A DNA stretch of 40,710 nucleotides from Bacteroidia bacterium (GTDB lineage: Bacteria; Bacteroidota; Bacteroidia; Bacteroidales; Rikenellaceae), in assembly GCA_025999315.1 (NCBI GenBank), contig BNXD01000009.1, forward strand, positions 1 through 40,710, read 5' to 3'. Position numbers and translations under genes: made by a program. Below the pieces are notes generated by a model. It was given only the letters and a program-made list of their open reading frames with translations. It was not told where the DNA came from and ran no database searches. Below, one piece after another: positions 35,425 to 40,710 of the stretch. Numbering within the stretch: the first letter of the stretch is position 1; each line of letters opens with the position of its first letter.

Positions 35425-37730
35425 GGTTCGTTGCGCTTGCACTGATGCTCGCGGCGGTTTCGGGCGTTGCCGCCCGCGAGCCTGTGGACTGGGTCGATCC
35501 GTTCATCGGCACCACCAACAAGGGCGTTACCAATCCAGGGGCGGTATGTCCCAACGGTATGGCCTCTGTCGTGCCCTACAATGTGACCGGCTCGCCGCTC
35601 AATCGCTACGACAAGGATTCGCTGTGGTGGTCGGCTCCGTATGACTTCCGTAACGTCTGGATGACCGGCCTGTCGCATGTCAATCTGAGCGGCGTGGGCT
35701 GTCCCGATCTGGGGTCGCTGCTGTTGATGGCCACCACGGGCGAACCGGACGCAGACTATCGTCGCTACGGCAGCCTGATGGCCAATCAGCAAGCCTCGCC
35801 GGGCTATTATTCCGTCGATCTCGAACGCTACGGCATCCACGTCGAGGCCACTGCGACGACGCGCTGCGGCGTGACGCGATTCACGTTTCCCGCAGGACGA
35901 AGCAACCTGCTGCTCAACCTCGGCACGGGGCTGACCAACGAGAGCGGGGCGATGGTCAGGCGGGTCGGCGAACGCGAAATCGAAGGGATGAAACTTCTGG
36001 GCACTTTCTGCTACAATTCGCAGGCGGTGTTTCCGGTCTACTTCGTCATGCGGCTCGACAAAACCCCGGCGCGGTCGGGCTACTGGAAACGGCAGCGTCC
36101 GGCGCAGGGGGTCAGTTGGGAGTGGGACACGGATCAGGGCAAGTACAAGATGTACACCTCTTATTTCAAAGAACTGGCCGGTGACGATGTGGGAGCGTGG
36201 TTTTCGTTCGACACCGTCGCGGACGAGCAGATCGAAGTGCGAATGGGCGTATCGTTCACCAGCATCGAAAATGCGCGGCAGAACCTGCAAGCCGAGGCTG
36301 CATCGAGGTCGTTCGACGAGTTGTGCACAGCCGCCCGCGAGCAATGGAATGCCGATCTGGGGCGTATAAGGGTCGAAGGTGGAACGGACGCTCAAAAAAC
36401 CGTCTTCTACACCGCGCTGTACCACATGCTGATCCATCCGAGCGTGCTGAACGACGTTACGGGCGACTATCCGGCTATGGAAAGCCCGCGCATAATGACC
36501 GCCGACGGTACGCGCTACACCGTATTCTCGCTCTGGGACACCTACCGCAATGTCCACCAGTTGCTGACGCTCATCTATCCGGAGCGGCAGGTCGAAATGG
36601 TGCGCTCGATGATCGACATGTATCGCGAGTGGGGCTGGATGCCCAAATGGGAGCTTTTCGGGCGCGAAACGTGGACAATGGAGGGCGACCCGGCGATCCC
36701 GGTGATAGTCGACACGTGGTTAAAAGGAGTGCGCGGATATGATATTCATAAGGCCTACGAGGCTTTCCGCAAATCTGCTTTCACGCCCGGCGTCGAGATA
36801 CCCGCCGGGGAGGTGCAGGAGGGGGGCGAGTTGCCGGATTCCCATTACTCGCTCATGGAGGGGTCGTTCAACCGGATGCGTCCCGACAACAGCGACTACA
36901 TGCGCCTGGGGTACGTGCCACTGCGCCGACAGTGGGACAACTCGGTGTCTCACGCCCTCGAATACTATGTCGCAGACTACGCCATGTCGCTACTGGCCGA
37001 CAGTCTCGGCCACCACGATGACGCCGAATTGTTGCGTCGTCGTTCCGCCGGATGGCGCAATTACTACGACAACGCTTACGGCATACTGCGCCCCAAGCTT
37101 CCCGACGGCAGCTTCTACTCGCCGTTCGATCCCGCCGAAGGGATGAATTTTGAGCCCAACCCGGGATTCCACGAGGGGTGCGCATGGAACTACACTTTCT
37201 ACGTGCCGCACGACGTCGAGGGACTGTGCAAACTTATGGGCGGACGACGCAGGTTTGTCGAGCGTCTCGAATCGGTCTTTGACAATGGCTACTACGACCC
37301 CGCCAACGAGCCGGACATAGCTTATCCCTATCTGTTCAGCTACTTCGCTGGCGAAGAGTGGCGCACACAACGGCGCGTAACGCAACTGCTCGACAAATAT
37401 TTCACCACCGCCCCCGACGGTATCCCCGGCAATGACGACGCGGGAGCGATGTCGGCGTGGGCATTGTTCTCGATGATGGGTTTCTATCCCGACTGTCCCG
37501 GCAAACCGGAATACACGCTTACAACGCCGGTGTTCGACCGCGTGGAGATAACGCTCGACCGACGCTACTACTCGTCGTCCGTGCTGACTATCGTCGCGCC
37601 GCACCGCTCTAAGGGCGGCATTTACATAGACAGGGTTGTCGCAGGCGGGAAGCGTTTGTCCGCCCGGCGAATATCGCATGAAGCGCTAATAAGGGCGGGC
37701 TACGTCGAGTTCATACTCGGATCGAGATAG
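35421..37730 (+). CDS. GH92 alpha-mannosidase (second, signal-peptide type)
   Basis: A 769-aa exo-alpha-mannosidase. Signal peptide about 1-18 without lipobox, so probably periplasmic. Motifs: [80 protein letters not shown], candidate general acid E514 in [33 protein letters not shown], and [20 protein letters not shown] (GNDD at 670-673). It clearly differs from the first GH92 at the subsite loops (HEGCAWNY against CEGTAFQW, GNDD against GNED), so the two probably cut different alpha-Man linkages. It is last in the operon; no clear terminator is seen in the 112 bases before the convergent immunity gene. Confidence 0.95.
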   Translation: MRFVALALMLAAVSGVAAREPVDWVDPFIGTTNKGVTNPGAVCPNGMASVVPYNVTGSPLNRYDKDSLWWSAPYDFRNVWMTGLSHVNLSGVGCPDLGSLLLMATTGEPDADYRRYGSLMANQQASPGYYSVDLERYGIHVEATATTRCGVTRFTFPAGRSNLLLNLGTGLTNESGAMVRRVGEREIEGMKLLGTFCYNSQAVFPVYFVMRLDKTPARSGYWKRQRPAQGVSWEWDTDQGKYKMYTSYFKELAGDDVGAWFSFDTVADEQIEVRMGVSFTSIENARQNLQAEAASRSFDELCTAAREQWNADLGRIRVEGGTDAQKTVFYTALYHMLIHPSVLNDVTGDYPAMESPRIMTADGTRYTVFSLWDTYRNVHQLLTLIYPERQVEMVRSMIDMYREWGWMPKWELFGRETWTMEGDPAIPVIVDTWLKGVRGYDIHKAYEAFRKSAFTPGVEIPAGEVQEGGELPDSHYSLMEGSFNRMRPDNSDYMRLGYVPLRRQWDNSVSHALEYYVADYAMSLLADSLGHHDDAELLRRRSAGWRNYYDNAYGILRPKLPDGSFYSPFDPAEGMNFEPNPGFHEGCAWNYTFYVPHDVEGLCKLMGGRRRFVERLESVFDNGYYDPANEPDIAYPYLFSYFAGEEWRTQRRVTQLLDKYFTTAPDGIPGNDDAGAMSAWALFSMMGFYPDCPGKPEYTLTTPVFDRVEITLDRRYYSSSVLTIVAPHRSKGGIYIDRVVAGGKRLSARRISHEALIRAGYVEFILGSR

Positions 37731-37842
37731 CTCCGGTGCATAACTGCAAATAGCCGGCACAAGGCAACGGGTATTCATGACTTGTTTTATTGACACGTGG
37801 AATTTTTGCAGTGCATTAGAAATTCGTCCCGAAAAACCTTGT

Positions 37843-38460
37843 TTACGTGTTTAATTCCCAACCAATATTTGAATGCCATGCGCCAACGCTTACAAAACGT
37901 AATCCTGTCGGATTGATTGAGGCAATGGCATCAACTACCGACTCATGAAATAGCGTATAATAAGATTTTTCTGCCAATCCGAAAACCAATCGGTCTTTCA
38001 GCGGAATTTCCTCTAATTTATCCATATCTAAACACATTCCGTCAATCGACATTACTACATTAGGGTCAAAGGCTGGAGGTGTCCAAACCGATTTTTCTTT
38101 ACAAAAGCAAGCAATTCTTTTGCGGATATGCAAGATAGAATATTCGTCATACACCTCTCCTTTTTTATCTGTTATTTCGGCATCAATGTAATTAATGCCT
38201 GAAATATTCATCTTCTCCAATATCGCTTTTACTCTGTTGGAAAAAACTATAAATCTATAGTAGTGATAATCTGCCATTATCGCTTTTCGAGGATAAGGTT
38301 TGGCAAAGTCAAACTCAATTGGTTCTTCCTGCTTTATGGGGTCGGTAAAACCCAAATGGTAGGATATTTGCGCCTGTTCTCTGTTACTTAACTTAACTGT
38401 TGCATGTTGCCCTTTCGGGTCGTATTTTTCTACTAAAAAATATTGTTCTTGATTGTTCAT
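37843..38460 (-). CDS. Imm11-like (DUF1629-type) immunity protein, second copy
   Basis: A 205-aa acidic soluble protein in visibly AT-rich DNA, unlike the PUL. The start at 38460 (MNNQEQYFLVEKYDP) is chosen over the frame open from 38520, which would add a chance hydrophobic N-terminus overlapping the upstream gene. It is a paralogue of the neighbouring gene: shared blocks are FSNRVKAIL (73-81), PLKDRLVFGL (153-162), LFHESVVDAIASINPTG (170-186) and the tail AWHSNIG. This layout fits Imm11-type immunity proteins. They protect against a polymorphic toxin injected by rivals or made by the cell. Family assignment is by pattern memory. Confidence 0.75.
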   Translation of the reverse strand: MNNQEQYFLVEKYDPKGQHATVKLSNREQAQISYHLGFTDPIKQEEPIEFDFAKPYPRKAIMADYHYYRFIVFSNRVKAILEKMNISGINYIDAEITDKKGEVYDEYSILHIRKRIACFCKEKSVWTPPAFDPNVVMSIDGMCLDMDKLEEIPLKDRLVFGLAEKSYYTLFHESVVDAIASINPTGLRFVSVGAWHSNIGWELNT

Positions 38461-38470
38461 AGTAATAAAG

Positions 38471-39073
38471 TTAAAGCATAAAACCAATATCAGAATCCCA
38501 TGCATCAACAGATATTGCATGCATTCCTGACGGATTTAATTTTTCAATTTTATCAACGATTGATTCGTGATATAATGTAAATGTTTCACATTCGTCTAAA
38601 ATAAAAACAAGTCTTTGTTCTATAGGGATTTTTCCCAATTTAACGGTATCCAGCACCAACTTATCAATGCTCAAAACGCCACCATCTGGATGATGAGATT
38701 TTCGCCATTCTGATTTATCTAAATCCATGCAAGAAATTCTATTATATGAATTTATGATAAAATATTCTTCTTCAAAATCATTATGAAAATGTATGTCTGC
38801 TGGTAAAAAGTCTATATTTGTCGGATGTAAAGATTCAATAGCAGTTTTTATTCGTTTGGAAACCACCTGTCTTTTACCTGATAAAAAATAAAAATCGCCT
38901 AATGTAAAATTGCGAGGAATAGTATCTCTGATATACAAATCATACGGTTTATCGGGTAATTGCCTATGTTCGTGCCACATCAGTAAAATTGCCAATTCTT
39001 TGTCTTCAACAGTTAATGAAGGTGTTTCTCCATCATCCCATAAGAAAAAATATTCTTCGTGTATTGGTTTCAT
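38471..39073 (-). CDS. Imm11-like (DUF1629-type) immunity protein, first copy
   Basis: A 200-aa acidic soluble protein, no signal peptide, AT-rich. Features: GDFYFLSGKRQVVSKRIK (59-76) and IDFLPADIHF (87-96), which recall the Imm11 core, plus IEQRLVFILDE, TLYHESIVDKIEKLNPSG (166-183) and the tail AWDSDIGF. These match the next gene block for block. The two are 10 bases apart and clearly co-transcribed. Upstream in the same direction are a tiny ORF and a broken possible toxin C-terminus, the usual order of toxin then immunity genes. Two divergent copies suggest protection against more than one toxin variant. Confidence 0.78.
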   Translation of the reverse strand: MKPIHEEYFFLWDDGETPSLTVEDKELAILLMWHEHRQLPDKPYDLYIRDTIPRNFTLGDFYFLSGKRQVVSKRIKTAIESLHPTNIDFLPADIHFHNDFEEEYFIINSYNRISCMDLDKSEWRKSHHPDGGVLSIDKLVLDTVKLGKIPIEQRLVFILDECETFTLYHESIVDKIEKLNPSGMHAISVDAWDSDIGFML

Positions 39074-39085
39074 TTTATTATGATC

Positions 39086-39172
39086 TTAATAATTGCCACC
39101 ATGTTTTAATTCTGTTTCTTTTAATCCTGAATATTCTAAATGAACTCTTCCACAAGTACATGGTTCAATCAT
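39086..39172 (-). CDS. tiny ORF (28 aa) between toxin relic and immunity genes
   Basis: ATG at 39172-39170 directly follows the TAA of the disrupted frame upstream (TAAATG). It encodes 28 residues beginning MIEPCTCGRVHLEY and ends 12 bases before the first immunity gene. It has a CxC motif. I do not recognise it. It could be a real small protein, the re-initiated tail of a degraded gene, or chance. Confidence 0.35.
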   Translation of the reverse strand: MIEPCTCGRVHLEYSGLKETELKHGGNY

Positions 39173-39609
39173 TTATAGTAAAGTATCTCTAACTTGCCTA
39201 ACTTTATTCATGTTATCGTTTGTTAATTTAAATCCTTGAACAAAAGCACCCACGCTGTCAGATGAAGTTTTGAGTGTTTTTATGTCTTCTTGTTTCTCTT
39301 TTATAAAACTATCAGATGATTTATTTCCACATCCCATAATACTATTTGGGCTGTAATTAATAGCATCATAGGTAATAGTCCATGCATTTTTTTAATTTTA
39401 TCAAAAACCATCTTACTCAATGAATCCATATCTTTTACAAATCTCTCTTGTTCATCTTTTTTCTTGTATCTACTTTGAATGTCTTCCAATTCATTTTTAA
39501 TCCTTTTATCATAAGAAATTGTTACTTTCCGGTTTTTATTTGATACACTGTTGTATCCTCCAAAATCAGAACCATGATTACCCCTATGTAGTCGTCCCTT
39601 AAAAACCAT
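39173..39609 (-). pseudogene. frameshifted gene fragment, possible polymorphic-toxin C-terminus
   Basis: The minus strand reads from within a palindrome at 39609 as a lysine-rich, coiled-coil-like segment (KRIKNELEDIQSRYKKKDEQ, then DSLSKMVFDKIKK). It then runs through seven As (39393-39387) into a short hydrophobic tail. One extra A would restore a second frame that stays open and protein-like: NAWTITYDAINYSPNSIMGC, then KEKQEDIKTLKTSSDS, ending in RQVRDTLL and TAA at 39175-39173. The total of 437 bases plus one gives exactly 146 codons. It lies just upstream of two immunity genes. Toxin identity is inference; no N-terminal delivery domain is present. Confidence 0.6.
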
Positions 39610-39641
39610 ATAACCAGTTATATGGTTTTTAAGGGACGACT
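39590..39641. repeat. perfect 25-bp inverted repeat with 2-base spacer
   Basis: agtcgtcccttaaaaaccat plus ataac (39590-39614) is exactly mirrored at 39617-39641. The ORFs leaving it on both strands start with the same MVFKGRL because both begin inside the arms. It marks the boundary between the AT-rich immunity island and the rsmA side. It could be two joined insertion-sequence ends, a MITE, a recombinase site or a terminator. Confidence 0.9.
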
Positions 39642-39892
39642 ATTTACTAACAAAATTTGTGAAGCCATTAAGAGAAAACGGACGTCTTTCGTTTACAATT
39701 CCAGAAATGCAAAAGCACCCCAAACAGGCATATTGCACTGTAAATCAGAAATAAATCTGTTTGTTTGTTCCTGTTGTATTTGTACCATATTTGTACGTGA
39801 AGTGCACAACTAAATGATACAGATACGGTTAAGTCTTTGGGAAAGAAAAAACCAACTCTTTAAATGCGCAACAGATCGTTGCAGGCTAAAAA
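39642..39892. other. AT-rich gap between inverted repeat and rsmA
   Basis: No gene is supported. The 63-aa plus-strand ORF (39622-39813) begins inside the palindrome and lacks a recognisable fold. A short direct repeat atttgtac occurs twice near 39777-39795. The base composition is close to the immunity island and unlike rsmA, so the island border is probably just past the rsmA stop. Confidence 0.5.
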
Positions 39893-40710
39893 CTACCTGT
39901 TGGCCTCGACCCAGTTGGTCAATTCGACGAACTGTTCCACGCCGAGGGTTTCGGCCCTGAGTGAAAAGAAAGGATGCTCGGCGCCGTGAAAATCGCCGAA
40001 AACGGCCCGCAATGCGTTGCGCAGCATCTTGCGCCGCTGGCCGAAAGCCGCCTTCACCACCCGGACAAACAGAGGCCAGTCGCAGCCGAGGCTTTGCACC
40101 CCGTTGCGCCTGAGCCTGACGACCGCGCTTTTGACCTTCGGGGGGGGGCTGAAGACCCCCTCGCTCACCGTGAACAGATACTCGACCCCATACCACGCCT
40201 GCAGCAGCACGCTCAGGATGCCGTAGTCGCGGCTTCCGGGGCCCTGGGCGATGCGTACGGCGACCTCGCGCTGCACCATGCCTACCACCTGGGGGACGAG
40301 GTCGCGGTTGTCGATCACCTTGAAAAATATCTGCGAGGAGATGTTGTAGGGAAAGTTGCCGATGATGCGCACCCCGCCGGGGAATGTCGCGGCCAGGTCC
40401 ATCCGCAAAAAATCGCCCTCGACGAGCCTCGGGGCGAATGCCGGAAACCGCTCGCGCAGATAGTCCACGCTCTGGCGGTCGACCTCGACCCCGTAGAGGG
40501 TCAGATCATCCCGCTCGAGCAAAAACTGCGTCAACACCCCCATCCCGCCGCCAATCTCGAGCACGTCGCCTGTCGCGTTGATCGCGAGCGCGCTGTTCGC
40601 CGCCTTGTTGTCGTTGGCATGATCGCTGTCTACCTCGAACGAACTGCCGCCGCCAACCTCGAGCACGTCGCCTGTCGCGTTGATCGTGAGCGCGCTGTTC
40701 GCCGTCTTGT
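39893..40710 (-). CDS. rsmA: 16S rRNA dimethyladenosine transferase, partial, with abnormal upstream end
   Basis: RsmA (KsgA) dimethylates two adenines in helix 45 of 16S rRNA using SAM. Visible: motif I VLEIGGGMGVLTQFLLE, motif II-like YGVEVDRQSVDYL, GDFLRMDL, the catalytic motif IV NFPYNISSQIFFKV, PPPKVKSAVVRL and AFGQRRKMLRNAL. The C-terminus is complete at 39895-39893. The usual N-terminus with GQHFL is not seen; instead the frame stays open to the window edge through two copies of a 34-residue unit (NSALxINATGDVLExGGG). A GTG at 40666 is a possible start but lies inside the repeat. Motif I has GGG where the family has GPG. Either the gene is rearranged or the sequence end is misassembled. 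Confidence 0.88.
   Translation of the reverse strand, partial: KTANSALTINATGDVLEVGGGSSFEVDSDHANDNKAANSALAINATGDVLEIGGGMGVLTQFLLERDDLTLYGVEVDRQSVDYLRERFPAFAPRLVEGDFLRMDLAATFPGGVRIIGNFPYNISSQIFFKVIDNRDLVPQVVGMVQREVAVRIAQGPGSRDYGILSVLLQAWYGVEYLFTVSEGVFSPPPKVKSAVVRLRRNGVQSLGCDWPLFVRVVKAAFGQRRKMLRNALRAVFGDFHGAEHPFFSLRAETLGVEQFVELTNWVEANR
40546..40710. repeat. direct repeat, 63-bp copies at 102-bp spacing, at window edge
   Basis: 40546-40608 and 40648-40710 match at 60 of 63 positions by eye, separated by 39 unique bases. The period of 102 bp keeps the rsmA frame. The second copy reaches the last base of the window, so the array may continue beyond it. Confidence 0.85.

Noticed and set aside
39622..39813. 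63-aa plus-strand ORF
   Set aside because: Its first seven residues come from the palindrome arm, and the rest has no recognisable features; likely chance.
40546..40710. Diversity-generating retroelement variable repeat or CRISPR array at the right edge
   Set aside because: No reverse transcriptase or cas gene is visible, differences are not adenine-specific, and the unit encodes part of the rsmA frame.

Overview
The window looks like a Bacteroidales chromosome, most probably an Alistipes-like (Rikenellaceae) gut organism. The evidence is a GC-rich coding background, a SusC/SusD pair with its own ECF sigma and FecR anti-sigma factor, several Bacteroidetes-type -7 boxes (TAnnTTTG) placed 10-25 bases before start codons, many lipoprotein signal peptides, and interspersed repeats of the 'gtcatgctgagcgaagtcga' type. 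No rRNA, tRNA or CRISPR array was seen. The genus is an inference.

Left flank (1-10300): the start of an XRE regulator running off the left edge; a small unknown gene followed by an isolated phage terminase large-subunit-like gene; a convergent AraC regulator; bioA; a TTG-started polytopic membrane protein; a repeat-rich gap; and a tight metY-metX-purD operon in which metX and purD overlap by one base.

Centre (10300-37730): a large N-glycan utilisation locus. On the minus strand lie a GH20 hexosaminidase, a GH35 beta-galactosidase and a GH29 fucosidase. On the plus strand lie ECF sigma, FecR, SusC (with an STN signalling domain), SusD, a GH18 endoglycosidase and two glycan-binding-type lipoproteins. 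After a strong terminator, a second operon with its own tandem -7 boxes encodes a GH163/DUF4838-type endo-GlcNAcase, GH92, an MFS importer, GH130 and a second GH92. Together these predict capture and endo-cleavage of high-mannose and complex N-glycans, import by SusCD, trimming of Fuc, Gal, GlcNAc and alpha-Man in the periplasm, import of Man-beta-1,4-GlcNAc, and cytoplasmic phosphorolysis by GH130. No sialidase gene is visible.

Right flank (37730-40710): a visibly AT-rich foreign island on the minus strand, with two paralogous Imm11-like immunity genes, a tiny ORF, a frameshifted possible toxin C-terminus and a perfect 25-bp inverted repeat. It is followed by rsmA (ksgA), whose upstream end carries an unusual in-frame 102-bp-period repeat and runs off the window.

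Repeats are concentrated around the PUL: a 163/164-bp tandem repeat, compound repeats in opposite orientation on either side of the fucosidase gene, a 166-bp MITE-like palindrome between sigma and anti-sigma genes, and a decayed transposase relic.
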